NCBI GenBank assembly: GCA_018398815.1
Contig: CM031618.1
Location: 45,511,075-45,575,074 of the forward strand
Length of the DNA: 64,000 nt
DNA from: Conus ventricosus
Taxonomy: Eukaryota; Mollusca; Gastropoda; Neogastropoda; Conidae
Direction: 5' to 3'
In this document: positions 42,089-56,030 of the stretch, piece by piece
Numbering within the stretch: position 1 is the stretch's first letter
Layout of the letters: each line of letters opens with the position of its first letter
The notes under the pieces: generated by a model
Seen by the model: only the letters and a program-made list of their open reading frames with translations
Database searches by the model: none
Told to the model about the DNA's origin: nothing
Translations under genes and position numbers: made by a program

Positions 42089-42540
42089 TGGTTTAGTAAC
42101 AAATCCGAAAGGAATTGGAGCTCAAAGCTTGCTTGTGTAAGTGGCGTGTTCGACAGTGGGTAGGTTGATTGTATTGATTCGAGATATATAGTTTGCTTAT
42201 GTAAGTTACGTGTGTGGGTGTGTTGGACAGTGGGGACCTTGTGAGTGTGCGTGCGTGTGTGTGTGGGAGGTATGCAAACTGGCGTCGTTTGGAAAGTGTG
42301 TGTGTGAGGGAAGGGGGAGAGAGATATGGTGGTAGAGAGAGTGATTTTGTGTCAAATTCAGGTAAAATCCGCCAGTGTGTAATGACATTTTAGGGGACTA
42401 ATGGTTTTTGTTGTTATTTTTTTCTAATGGAACTTTTTTGTGTTGTAACAGCTCTGATACGACTCATAAAGGTCGATTGGGCTGTGAGCAAAATGACCGA
42501 GAAAATGTAAAATCTTGTAACTTTTAATGCCAGTTAATTA

Positions 42541-42872
<332 letters not shown>

Positions 42873-43173
42873 TCCTCGTAGAAGTGTGGGTTATAAATGA
42901 GTTTGAGTAATGATTCTAATTCCGCTTTTCATGCCAGGTGATTGATTACTCCACATTCCAGTAAACGTTGCTGCCAAATGTTTGCAACGGCCTATGAATG
43001 GTACGCCGTTGCAAATGGTTCAGTAACAAATCCGAATGGAATTGAAGATACCTAGCTTCCTTGTGTACGTTTACGTACGTTCGACAGTGGGTAGGGGAGT
43101 GTGTGTATGTGTGTGTGTTGAACAGTGGGTAAGGGTGTGTGTGTGAGCGCACGCACGCCCGTTCGTGTGAGGT

Positions 43174-43222
<49 letters not shown>

Positions 43223-43588
43223 GTGTGTGTGGGAGATTCTCTTTTAATCCTTTTTTTTTTTTTAGCATGTATGCAATGTCTTTTTAGAGGACTTTTTACA
43301 AAGTGTTTTATAGTATAAATGTGAGCATCGTTAAGCCCTGAGAGGACCCTTGAGGACTGTGGGCTACAAGATGAATAAGTTTGAGAACGATGTTTCACTA
43401 TTAATGCCCATTGATTGATTACTGCACATTCCAGTAAACGTTTTGTGTTGCTGCCAAACGTTTGCCACGGCCTGTCATCAATGGAATGCTGTTGCAAATG
43501 TTTCAGTAACAAATCCGAATGGAATTGATTGGAGATATATTGTTTGCTTGTGTAAGGTAAGTGTGTGAGTGTGGACAGTGGGTAGGTT

Positions 43589-43621
<33 letters not shown>

Positions 43622-44589
43622 CCCCTGTGTGTGGGGTGGTATGCAAACTGGCGTCGTTTGGAAATTGTGTGTGATAGGGGGGGGGGGGGGGGAGGGGCGG
43701 TGGAGGGCGGGGGAAAGAGAAGCGGCGGTTGAGAGTGATTTTTTTGTCAAATTCAGGTAAAGTCCGCCAGTGTGAAATATTTTAGGGGACCAATGGTTTT
43801 TGTTGTATGGTATTTTTTTTATGTATGTATATGTATACATATCTATAGATATATATAAGAGGGGGGAGCAGCACATCCAATTTATCGAAGGGGGGGGGGG
43901 GGGATCGTTTTATAAAATACACATATAGACGATATAGAGAGACTGTCGATCTGTGTGTGTATTTTAATAAATATAATGTTACCCCGATAAATGGGTTCCG
44001 TTGCTGCCAAATCCTCGTAGAAGTGTGGGCTATAAGATAAATACGTTTAAGTAATTCTAATTCCGCTATTCATGCCAGTTGATTGATTACTCCACATCCC
44101 GGTAAACGTTGCTGCCAAATGTTTGCATCGGCCTATGAATGGTACGCCGTTGCAAATGGTTCAGTAACAAATCCGAATGGAATTGAAGATACCTAGCTTC
44201 CTTGTGTAAGTTAATGTGTGGGTGTGTTCGACAGTGGGTAGGGGAGTGTGTGTGTGTGTGTGTGTTGTGAACAGTGGGTAAGGGTGTGTGTGTGAGCGCG
44301 CGCACGCCCGTTCGTGTGAGGTAGAGAGAGAGAGAGAGAGAAAGTGTGTGTGTGAAAGAGATATTTCTTTTTAATTCCGTTTTTTTTTTTTAGCATGTAT
44401 GCAATGTCTTTTTAGAGGACTTTTTACAGTGTTTTACAGTATAAATGTGAACATCGTTAAGCCCTGAGAGGATCCTTGAGGACTGTGGGCTACAAGATAA
44501 ATAAGTTTGAGAACGATTTTTCCCCACTATTAATGCCCGTTGATTGATTACTGCACATTCCAGTGAGCGTTTGGTGTTGCTGCCAACTG

Positions 44590-45008
44590 TTTGCAACGGT
44601 CTATCATCAATGGAATGCTGTTGCAAATGTTTCAGTAACAAATCAAATGGGGTTGGTATGCAAACTGGCGTCGTTTGGAAATTGTGTGAGAGGGGGGGGG
44701 GGGGAGAGAGAGAAGCGGCAGTTGAGTGATTTTGTGTCAAATTCAGGTAAAGTCCGCCAGTGTGAAATATTTTAGGGGACAAACGGTTTTTTGTTATTTT
44801 TTTTCTAATGGAACTATTTTTTGTGTTTGTAACAGCTCTGACTCATAAAGGTCGGTTGGACTGTGAGCAAAATGACCGAGAAAATATAAAATCTTTTCAC
44901 TTTTAATGCCAGTTTATTACTCTATATGTATGTGTATGTGTGTATTTATATATGTATATGTACACATATCTATAGATACAGATAAATATCTATAAGTGTG
45001 TGTGTATG

Positions 45009-45064
<56 letters not shown>

Positions 45065-48000
45065 CACAATCAATTTATCGGGGAAAATCGATCTATAAAA
45101 TACACATATAGACGGATAGAGAGACTGTCGATCTGTGTGTGTATTTTGTATATCTAATCTTACCCCGATAAATGTGTTGCGTTGCTGCCAGTTCCTCATA
45201 GAAGTGTGGGCTATAAGATAAGTAATGATTCTAATTCCGCTTTTCATGCCAGTCGATTAATTACTCCACATTCCAGTGAACGTTGCTGCCAAAGGTTTGC
45301 AACAGCCTATGAATGAATGGTACGCCGTTGCAAATGGTTCAGTAACACATCCGAATGGAATTGAAGATACATAGCTTGCTTGTGTAAGCTAGTGTCGTGG
45401 GCGTGTTCAACAGTGGCTAGGGGTGTGTGTGTGTGAATGCAAACGGCGTCGTTTGGAAATGTATGTCTGTTTTGCGAGCGTGTGTAAGAGGGAGATGGAG
45501 AGGGCGGCGAGTTTGTCACATTCTGGTATAATCCACATGTATGGAATGACATTTTAGGGAGCTATTTTTTTTTTTAATGGAATTGTTTTCATGTTTTTAC
45601 AGCTCCAATATGACCTATAAAGGTCGGGCGTGCTGTGAGCGAAATGACCCAGAAACTAGATATATGCAAGATATATGAAATACACACACAGGCATGTAGA
45701 TAGACTGTGTGTCTATTCCATATATATTTTTTCTCCCAATAAAAGGGTTGTGTTGCTGCCAGTTCCTTGTGGAAATGTGGGCTATGAAATAAGTTTGAGT
45801 AATGATTCTATTTCCGCTTTTCATGCCAGTTGATTGATTACTCCACATTCCAGTAAACGTTGCTGCCAAATGTTTGCAACGGCCTATGAATGGTACGCCG
45901 TTGCAAATGGTTCAGTAACGAATCCGAATGGAATTGAAGATACCTAGCTTCCTTGTGTACGTTTAATGTGTGGGTGTGTTCGACAGTGGGTAGGAGTGTG
46001 TGTGTGTGTGTGTGTGTTGAACAGTGGGTAAGGGTGGATGTGTGTGTGTGTGAGCGCGCGCGCGCTCGCGCCCGTTTGTGTGTGAGGTGAAGAGAGAATG
46101 TGTGTGTGGAAAAGAGATTGTTTTAATCCTTTTTTTTTTTTGCATGTGTCTTGTGACTCGTTTGTCCACGTTCTCTGGGCGGTTCGCTAACATTTATTTA
46201 AAATTTGTATGCAATGTCTTTTAAGGGGACTTTTTACAAAGTGTTTTATAGTATAAATGTGAGCATAGTTGAGCCCTGAGAGGACCCCTGAGGACTGTGG
46301 GCTACAAGATAAATAAGTTTGAGAACAATTTTGTTTCACTATTAATGCCCGTTGATTGATTACTGCACATTCCAGTGAGCGTTTGGTGTTGCTGCCAACT
46401 GTTTGCAACGGTCTTCATCAATGGTATGCTGTTGCAAGTGTTTCAGTAACAAATCCGAATGGAATTGATTGGAGATATATTGTTTGCTTGTGTAAGTTAA
46501 GTGTGTGTGTTGGACAGTGGGTAGGTTGCGTGAGTGTGCATGCGTGTGTCTGCGCGTGCGTGTGTGTGTGGGGGGGAGGGGTGGGGGTGGTATTCAAACT
46601 GGCGTCTTTTGGAAATTGGAGAGGGGGGGGGGGGAGGGGAGAGGGGAGAGAGAAGCGGCGGTTGAGAGTGATTTTGTGTCAAAGTCAGTTCAAGTCCGCC
46701 AGTGTGAAATATTTTAGGGGACAAACGGTTTTTGTTATTTTTTTTCTAATGGAACTATTTTTTGTGTTTTAACAGCTCTGACTCATAAAGGTCGGTTGGA
46801 CTGTGAGCAAAATGACCGGGAAAATATAAAATCTTTTCACTTTTAATGCCAGTTTATTACTCTATATGTATGTGTATTTATATATGTATATGTACACATA
46901 TCTATATATTATATATATATATATATATATATTATAGAGAGAGCAGCACAACCAATTTATCGGGGGGGGGGGGGGGGGGAATCGATATATAAAATACACG
47001 TATAGACGGATAGAGAGACGGTCGATCTGCGTGTGTATTTTGTATATCTAATCTTACCCCGATAAATGGGTTGCGTTGCTGCCAATTCCTCATAGAAGTG
47101 TGGGCTATAAGATAAATAAGTTTGTGTAATGATTCTAATTCCGCTTTTCATGCCAGTCGATTAATGACTCCACATTGCAACAGCCTATGAATGAATGGTA
47201 CGCCGTTGCAAATGGTTCAGTAACAAATCCGAATGGAATTGGAGATACGTAGCTTGCTTGTGTAAGCTAGTGTCGTGGGCGTGTTCTAACATTGGGTAGG
47301 TGTGTGTGTGTGAATGCAAACGGCGTCGTTTGGAAATGTATGTCTTTGTGTGTTTTGCGAGCGTGTGTGAGGGGGAAGAGGGAGAGAGGGCGGGAGTTTG
47401 TGTCACATTCTGGTATAATCCACATGTATGGAATGACAATTTAGGGAACTTTTTTTTTAATGGATTATGTTTTCATGTTTTTGCAGCTCCAATATGACCT
47501 ATAAAGTTCGGGCGTACTGTGAGCGAAATGACCCAGAAAATATAACATATCGACAGATAAATGAGCGGCTCAATCCATTTATCATGCAAAAACTAGATAT
47601 ATGAAATACACACACAGGCATGTAAATACTGTCTATGTGTATTCATATATCTAATTTTCTCCCAATAAAGGGTTGTGTTGCTGCAGTTCTTTGTGGAAAT
47701 GTGGGCTATGAAATAAAGTAATGATTAATTTCGCTTTTCATGCCAGTTGATTGATTACTCCACATTTCCAGTAAACGTTGCTGCCAAATGTTTGCAACGG
47801 CCTATGAATGGTACGCCGTTGCAAATGGTTCAGTAACAATCCGAATGGAATTGAAGATACCTAGCTTCCTTGTGTAAGTTTAATGTGTGGGTGTGTTCGA
47901 CAGTGGGTAGGGGAGTGTGTGTGTGTGTGTGTTGAACAGTAGGTATGGGTGTGTGTGAGCGCGCGCGCGCCCGTTCGTGTGTGAGGTGAAGAGAGAGTGT

Positions 48001-50034
48001 GTGTGTGTGGAAAAGATTGTTTTAATCCATTTTTTTTTGTTTTGCATGTATGCAATGTCTTCTTAGGGGATTTTTTACAAAGTGTTTTATAGTATAAATG
48101 TGAACATAGTTAAGCCCTGAGAGGACCCCTGAGGACTGTGGGCTACAAGATAAATACGTTTGAGAACAATTTTGTTTCGCTATTAATGCCGTTGATTTAC
48201 TGCACATTCCAGTAAACGTTTTGTGTTGCTGCCAACTGTTTGCAACGGCCTATCAATGGTATGCTGTTGCAAGTGTTTCAGTAACAAATCCGAATGGAAT
48301 TGATTTGGAGATATATTGTTTGCTTGTGTAAGTTAAGTGTGTGAGTGTGTTGGACAGTGGGTAGGTTGCGTGAGTGTGCATGCGTGTGTGTCTGTGTGTG
48401 TGGGGGGGGCGGAGGGGGGTTGGTATGCAAACTGGCGTATGGAAATTGTGAGGGAGAGAGAGGGGGGGGGGGGGGGGAGGGGGAGAGAGAAACGGGGTTG
48501 AGAGTGATTGTGTCAAATTCAGGTAACGTCCGCCAGTGTGAAATGATATTTTAGGGGACTCATGGTTTTTGTTGTATGTTATTTGTTTTCTAGTGGAACT
48601 ATTTTTTTTGTTGTAACAGCTCTGATATGACTCATAAAGGTCGGTTGGGCTGTGAGCAAAATGACCGGGAAAAAAAAATCTTTTCACTTTTAATGCCAGT
48701 TTATTACTCTATGTATTGTGTATGTATATATGTTTATGCATACATATCTATAGATATATATCTATATGTGTGTAAATGTTTTTATTATATATATATATAA
48801 TATAATATTAATATTTATATTGTATTTATATAAAGAGAGAGAGAGCAGCACAACCAGTTTATCGGGAAAAAAATAGACTGTCGATCTGTTGTGTGTATTT
48901 TGTATATCTAATCTTAACCCCGATAAATGGGTTGCATTGCTGCCAATTCCTCATAGAAGTGTGGGCTATAAGATGAATAAGTTTGTGTAATGATTCTAAT
49001 TACGCTTTTCATGCCTGTCGATTAAATTGCTCCACATTCCAGTGAACGTTGCTGCCAGAGGTTTGCAACGGCCTATAAATGAATGGCTACGCCTTTGCAA
49101 ATGGTTCAGTAACACATCCGAATGGAATTGGAGATACATAGCTTGCTTGTGTACGCTAGTGTGTGGGTGTGTTCTACAGTGGGTAGGTGTGTGTGTGTGT
49201 GTGAATGCAACGGCGTCGTTTGGAAATGTATGTCTGTTTTGTGAGCGTGCGTGTGTGAGGGGGAAGAGAGAGAGGGCGGAGAGTTTGTGTCAGCATTTTG
49301 GTATAATCCACATGTATGGAATGACATTTTAGGGAACTTTTTTGTTTTTTAAATGGAATTATGTTTTCATGTTTTTTACAGCCCAATATGACCTATAACG
49401 GTCGGGCGTGCTGTGAGCGAAATGATCCAGAAAATAGATAACATATAGACAGATAAATCCATTTATCGTGCAAAAACTAGATATATGAAATGCACACATG
49501 GGCATGTAGATAGACTGTGTGTATTCCATATATTTATTTTTCTCCCAATAAAAAGGGTTGTGTTGCTGCCAGTTCTTTGTGGAAATGTGGGCTATGAAAT
49601 AAGTAATGATTCTAATTCCGCTTTCATGCCAGTTGATTGATTACTCCACATTCCAGTAAACGTTGCTGCCAAATGTTTGCAATGGCCAATAAATGGTACG
49701 CCGTTGCAAATGTTTCAGTAACAAATCCGAATGGAATTGAAGATACGCAGCTTGCCTGTGTAAACTAGTGTGTGGGCGTGTTCGATACCGGGTGTGTGTG
49801 TGTGTGTGCGCGCGGCGCTCGTGTGTGAGGTGAAGAAAGTGTGTGTGTGCGTATGGTCGTCATTTATACACTTTTTAGTGTTTTATAGTATAAATGTGAA
49901 CATAATTAAGCCTGAAGCCCTGAGGACTGTGGGCTACAGTATAAATAAGTTTGAGAACGATTTTTTTTCCCCCACTATTAATGCCCGTTGATTACTGCAC
50001 ATTCCAGTAAACGTTTTGTGTTGCTGCCAACTGT
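44590..50034 (+). repeat. Three successive higher-order units of about 1.8 kb
   Basis: The H copy carrying 'gttgctgccaactgtttgc' starts at 44590, 46402, 48239 and 50034, intervals 1812, 1837 and 1795. Within each unit the same order of modules recurs: A-type hairpin, T with 'gactcataaaggtcgg', foldback, B-type hairpin with 'gaatgcaa(a)cggcgtcg', T with 'gacctataaaggtcggg', short foldback, C-type hairpin, then J. Confidence 0.8.
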
Positions 50035-50187
50035 TTGCAACGGCCTATCAATGGTATGCTGTTGCAAGTGTTTCAGTAACAAATCCAAAAGGAATCGATT
50101 GGAGATATATTGTTTGCTTGTGTAAGTTAAGTGTGTGAGTGTTGGACATTGGGTAGGTTGTGTGAGTGTGCATGCGTGTGTGTGTCG

Positions 50188-50218
<31 letters not shown>

Positions 50219-50550
50219 GGGGGGGGGTATGCAAACTGGCGTCGTTTAGAAAGTGTGAGAGAGGAAGGGAAAGGGGGAGAGAAGCAGTGGTTGAGAGAGT
50301 GATTTTGTGTGAAATGACATTTTAGGGGACTTTTTTTTTTTTTTTAATAGAATTATTTTGTGTTGTAACAGCTCTATGACTCAAAGGTCGGTTGGGCTGT
50401 GAGCAAAATGACCGAGAGAATTTACAATCTTCAACTTTTAATGTCAGTTTATTACTCTATATGTATGTATGGATATGTGTGTATGTATCTATGTATATGT
50501 TTACATAACTATAGATATATATCTAAGTATGTGTCTGTATGTTTTCCCCT

Positions 50551-50599
<49 letters not shown>

Positions 50600-50645
50600 G
50601 CAGGACAACCGATTTATCGGGGAGAAAATCAATATGTTAAAATAC

Positions 50646-50724
<79 letters not shown>

Positions 50725-50947
50725 CACCCCGATAAATAGGTTGTTTTGCTGCCAATATCTCGTAGAAGTGTGGGCTATAAGATAAATAAGTTTCGGTAAT
50801 GATTTCAATTCCGCTTTTCATGCCAGTCAATTGATTTACTTAACATTCCAGTAAACGTTGCTGCCAAATAGTTCAGTAACAAATCGAATGGAATTGGAAA
50901 TGCATAACATGCTTGTGTAAGCTCATGTGTAGGCGTGTTCGACAGTG

Positions 50948-50978
<31 letters not shown>

Positions 50979-52336
50979 GTGAATGCAAACGGCGTCGTTG
51001 GAAATGTGTGTGTTGTGCGTGCGTGCGTTTGTGTGTGAGGGGAAGGGAGGGGGGGGGGGGGGGGGGGGGGGGGAGAGTTTGTCGCATTCTGGTATAATCC
51101 ACATGTGTGGAATGATATTTTAGGGAACTTTTTTGTTAATGGAATTATGTTTTCATGTTTTTACAGCTCCAATATGACCTATAAAGGTCGGGCGTGCTGT
51201 GAGCGAAATGACCCAGAAAATAGATGACAGACAGATAAATAGAGCAGCGCAACTCACATTGTGCAAAATAGATATAAAATACACACATAGGCAAATAGAT
51301 AAGACTGTCTGTGTGTGTATTTCTTATATCTAGTTTTCTCCCAATAAAAGGATTGTGTTGCTGCCAGTTCTTTGTGGAAATGTGGGCTATGAAATAGTAA
51401 GTTTGAGTAATGATTCTAATTCCGCTTTTCATGCCTGTTGATCGATTACTCCACATTCCAGTAAACGTTGCTGCCAAATGTTTGCAACGGCCTATGGTAC
51501 GCCGTTGCAAATGTTTCAGTAACAAATCCGAATGGAATTGAAGATACGCAGCTTGCCTGTGTAAACTAGTGTGTGGGTATGTTCGATACCGGGTGTGTGT
51601 GTGCGTGCGCGCGCGCTCGTGTGTGAGGTGAAGAAAGTGTGTGTGTGTGTGCATATGGTCGTCATTGATAATTATGTCTGTGTGTTACGGGCGTGCTCGT
51701 GTGCGAGGGGGAGAGAGAAGGGGGGGGGGGGGGGACGAATTGTGTCAAATTCGGGTATAATCTGTGGAATATTTTTGAGAATGTTTTTCTGTTTTTGTTT
51801 TTTAATATTTGTTTTTATGTCGCTAGAACTCTGACATGAGCCATAATGGTAGATTTATCTATGAGCAAAATTTCCGAGAAAATATAAGATCTTTTCACTA
51901 TTAATGTTAGACAGGTAGAGAGCAACACAAGTCGTATATCGGGGTAGGGGAAATGGATTGTGCTGCTGCCAATTCCTCGTGGAACTTTGGGCTATACGAT
52001 AAGTTTTGAGCAGCAATTTGAATTCCGCTTTTCATACCAGTTGATTGATTACTCCACATTCCAGTAAACGTGCTGCCAGATGCTTGCAACGGCCTATCAA
52101 CGATACGTCGTCGCAAATGTTTCAGTAACTAATCTGAATGGAATTGATTGGAGATACATAGATTGCTTGTGTGCGTGGGGTGTGTTGGACAATGGGTAAG
52201 TTAGGGTTTGTGTGTGCGTGTGCAAACGGGGGGTCGTTTGGAAATGAATGTGTGCGTGCGTGCGTGTGTGTAAGGGGAAGAGGGGGGCAGGGGCGGGAGA
52301 GTTGTGTGAAATTCTGATATAAGCCGCGTCTCTCTC

Positions 52337-52375
<39 letters not shown>

Positions 52376-52830
52376 ATATATATATTATATATATATATAT
52401 ATAAATAAAGATGAATACTAAAACAAGTTGAACATCTTTTCGAACAGCTACGATTTTATTGGTCCTGGCTTTCATTGATAACAGCTTGGGTCAATAGAAT
52501 CGCCCCTGTGGGAAAAGGTAGTTCTGAACTTGTTTAAGTACTCTTCTTATTCAAAGATAACCTGTTGACATACTTTTCAGGCGCGGTGCGAGTTGTAGCG
52601 AGTGTTTCCCCTGAAATGATGTATATGTTACAGATCTGCATCAACACACACACAACACAGCACGCGCGGATATATATATACGACGCACACGCGCACACAC
52701 ACACACATTATTATATATATATCGGTAGGTGGATGGATGATAGTGTGTGTGTGTTGTGTATATCTTCTTCCCCGATAAATGCGTGAGTAGTTGCCTATGC
52801 TTTGTACGCCATTGCAAACACCAGATATAT

Positions 52831-54950
52831 CGTGAGGGATTGCGGATGCGTAGCTTGGTTCATATGTGTTAGGATGTGCATAATTATGTGAAAGTGGGGG
52901 CGGGCGAGTTGGGGTGTGCGTACACGCGTGCTTGCTTGCAGGTGTCGGGTTCGCATGTTAATGAGTGTTGAGTGAGCGCACACACGTACTGTGATATTTG
53001 TGTATGTGTCTGAAAAGAGATCCTGTTTTAATCCGTCCTTTTGATTTAGATTTGTTTTAATTTTTTTGTTTTATTTTTTTATTTTAATTTTAGTTTTTTT
53101 TTTTTTTTTTTTGGGGGTTTTGGGGGGGGGCTGTTAGTACTTTACAGTACTGATGTGTGTGTGGTGGGTGGGGTGTTAGTACTTACGGTATGATGGGGGG
53201 GGGGGGGGGGCTGTTAGTACTTTACAGTACTAATGTGGACATTGTCAGGCCCTGAGATGACCCCTCCTGAGTATTGTGGGTGTGAATTAAAAAAAACATT
53301 TACTATTAACTGAAAACTTTTTTTTTCTTCTTGCTCGTAAATGTTTTGTTGTGCAAATCTTGCCTGTGTTTTTGTACGCCTTGCAACGGCAATATGTACA
53401 GGAGATTGTTATGCAATATTTGTCATTTGTTTGGATGTGAAAATGTTTTTTTGTGACCCAGGAAAGACGGAGGGATAACTAACGTCCTCGTCTTCCCCCC
53501 CCTCTCTTCATACGCAGAATGAAAGGTCGTACAAATAGTCATGGATAAACCAGATGATGTATCAACGGAAGCACTTGGAACAGAAGGAATGTATATGTAA
53601 TGGATATGATGATGGCGAGGGTAAAAATTACGAAAAAGAGAAAGGAAAAAAAAAAGAATGTGGGGGAGAGACAAATTAAAAGAGAAAAAAAGGAACATAG
53701 GAGAGGACCGATGGGGATGAGGAGGAATAACAGCATGGACACATGAACACGGATGTATTCTTCATTGGAAGTTAATTCGGGAGGAGGGGGGGGGGGGGGG
53801 TGGGTGGAGGAGGTGGTAATTCTCATCTTAAAGGGGGGGGGGGACACGGGGATGACAGTGATTGGGGGGGGGGTGAGAACGGGACGTGGGGACCTGCGAG
53901 AAAGAGGCATGCGACAGTGTGTTAATGATTGGAGGAAATAATGTATTGTGTATATGTTGTATCTTGAAAGATATATAATTTTTTTATACAGAAAACCATG
54001 TGACAAGGCGGGGGGGAGGGGGGGGGGAGAGTGGCACACAGCATGCTAACTACGAACACGAGCGAAAAAATAAAGGGCGGGGTTAGGGAGGGGGGGGGGG
54101 GGTGAGAAAGCACACGGTAATGACTGTTGAAACACGAGCGAAATAAAAAAAAATCAAGTGTGAGGGAGGGGGGATATGTGTTGGAGGGTTTATGGGGGAG
54201 AGGGCAAATAGTAATGACTGTTGAACACGAGCAAACAATATTACTAAGTGTGAGGAGGGGGATATGGTTGGGTTTATGGGGGAGAAGGGCACCAGTAATG
54301 ACAAACGTTAAAGCATGATCGAGATAAATAACACTAAGTGTGAAGGTGTCGGTTGAGGGGGGGGGGGGGGGGGGGGGGGGGGGAGAGCGAGAGAGAATTA
54401 ATTTTTCCAAATTTGAAAAAACAAGTCTGTGTGACAGTTGTCCATGGTCGGTGGGAAGCCGCAAAAACAAGATGTGCAAATGCCGAACAGTGGGTGATCT
54501 AGTTGTACGCGTGCGTGCTTGTAGGTGTTAGCTTTGTGTGCGAGTGCATGTGCGCACATACGTACGTGTGAAATAGACCGTGGGTTAGTCCATCCCATTT
54601 TTCTTTTCAGCATGCTTTGAACGACGTTTTAGAGTGCATTTTATATTTTGTTTTAAAGTGGTCTGTAGGGCTGCAAGATTAAAAAGTAGTATAGAATGTT
54701 TTCACTTGTTATGCAACTATTGATGACTCCATATTGAAGTGAATGGGCCGTGTTGATGCCAGACGTGCGCAAGGCAAGAACCTATGATGGTGCACCATTT
54801 GTGCAAGCAGGCATTCGTTTGGAAATTGTGTGTGAAATGGTTTACGTGTCAAATTATCAAAGGGCATTTGAAGTAATTGTCGCTTTTTTTCTAGTCGAGT
54901 TGGTTTTAAAGCGGAAAATGATAAAACCCTTGGGTGTTTAAGGGACGATA
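52831..54950 (+). repeat. Diverged edge of the array with poly-G and minisatellites
   Basis: Old array modules remain legible: 'gtacgccattgcaaac' (52805-52820), 'aggccctgagatgacccct' (53246-53265), 'ccgaacagtgggtga' (54482) and a decayed H/S module at 54710-54880. 'gttagtactttacagtact' repeats three times at 53130-53235. A tandem of about 77-92 bp ('taatgactgttgaacacg' with 'actaagtgtgagg' and 'gggtttatgggggaga') lies at 54045-54345. G-runs at 53105-53130, 53193-53211, 53783-53800 and 54356-54383. A T-rich stretch is at 53040-53112. Confidence 0.65.
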
Positions 54951-55361
54951 TACATGTGAAGTGTTTTGATGTTTGGTCTTCATTACAAGAAAGCGCAACG
55001 CATCGTGTGGTGTTTACATAATCGGGGGTGCATGTGTGTGCACGTGCATTTATGTGCGTGCGCGTGTATGTGTTGTGTGCTACATCATAATCAAATCGTT
55101 GAAATGCATTGAAAACAAATTGGGAAGTTAGAATCATCGAAGACACAAAAGTTACTTTTACAAAACGGATGGGAATAAGTGCGTTTTATTGTAAGTACGG
55201 GTCAAGAATCCTGTCTACCTTTTCACATGTCAGAGATTCATTTCTGGGGGGATGCATATACCGCAGCAATATTGATAACGGTCTGAAGTATGGCTTGTTT
55301 CCGTTTCTTTTTGTTTTGTTAGTCACAACATGATCAGCTCACATTTCCATCTTTTCCAGGA
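54951..55361. other. Unassigned sequence leading to a splice-acceptor-like tract
   Basis: No repeat. It ends in 'cacatttccatcttttccag' (55342-55361), a strong 3' splice-site sequence for the candidate exon that follows. Confidence 0.4.
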
Positions 55362-55567
55362 TACAGAACTTGATGGGAACCGTCAGACCTCTGTGACGGT
55401 GCAGATTGTTTCACGCGATAAAAAATGGTATCCATGGGTGATACTCTGCCACCCACATTGCGGTACAAAGTGTGACTCGATTGATGCATATCTGAGATTG
55501 TTGCTCGAATTTCCTGACCAGTCTGCAAGTGTGTGTTTCGCGGGCCTGGTGAACGCCGGGATATTTT
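55362..55567 (+). other. Candidate coding exon
   Basis: Immediately after the 'ttttccag' acceptor the frame reads DTELDGNRQTSVTVQIVSRD, KKWYPWVILCHPHCGTKCDS, IDAYLRLLLEFPDQSASVCF, then AGLVNAGIF to a TGA. Length, ordinary composition and codon mix look protein-coding, with cysteines and aromatics unlike repeat ORFs. A possible donor is CTG|GTGAAC at 55548. If the exon does not end there, the reading continues only after a frameshift, as GERRDILKPRIERSPVEQSW (55533-55859 frame). I do not recognise the protein. Confidence 0.4.
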
Positions 55568-55859
55568 GAAACCACGCATAGAGCGCAGCCCTGTCGAGCA
55601 GTCTTGGATCACAATAGAAAAAACCCATCGCATCGTGTTCATCATCCTCAACTTCATGATCGATTCAAAAGGGTCGGATTCTTGTGGTCGTTCACGCTTT
55701 GTTTCATGTGACCTCGGTTTCGATTCACGCTTTGCTTTCATGGTGACCTCGGTTTTTGATTTCCTATCCACGTCTGTGGCCCTGATGAGGTTCTGTCGAG
55801 AGGTCACCGGTATCGGCAAGTTCACGGTAACGGAGCAGTTATCATCAGCATGCGCTTAG
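55533..55859 (+). other. Second coding-like frame, possibly continuing the preceding exon
   Basis: A 108-codon plus frame (GERRDILKPRIERS, then ITIEKTHRIVFIILNFMIDS, then SVALMRFCREVTGIGKFTVT) follows the exon at 55362 without a spacer. ITIEKTHRIVFI.. vaguely resembles the middle of TIR domains, but box 1 and box 3 are absent, so I do not call it. Two copies of 'cacgctttg' with 'gtgacctcggttt' (55697-55765) form a 43-bp duplication that disturbs the frame. The minus strand is also open here (55334-55825). Confidence 0.3.
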
Positions 55860-56030
55860 GAGCTTTTCCTGGTATGGTGGATCCCAACAGGTTCCCCTGA
55901 ACCCCACTGAAGTGACTCAGCAGCAGTTCGGCGTCTCCTCTGGCTGGTTGTCTCATGACGACATGGACTGCTCCCTGTGGATTGCCGGCGTCGGTACCGT
56001 GACGGGACCATCCAGGCTGTGGTGTGGACT
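55860..56030 (+). other. Coding-like stretch, frame uncertain
   Basis: One frame reads QVPLNPTEVTQQQFGVSSGW, LSHDDMDCSLWIAGVGTVTG. It is non-repetitive and contiguous with the previous two stretches, ending at a poly-G/GGA tract (56030-56072). It may be another piece of the same gene or a decayed copy. Not recognised. Confidence 0.3.

Noticed and set aside
53423..54479. Minus-strand ORFs of 166 and 185 codons rich in P, S and L
   Set aside because: Driven by poly-G on the plus strand and a local tandem repeat; no domain or conserved motif.
55533..55859. Possible TIR domain (ITIEKTHRIVFI stretch)
   Set aside because: Only one short block is reminiscent; the flanking boxes and length do not fit, and the frame is broken.
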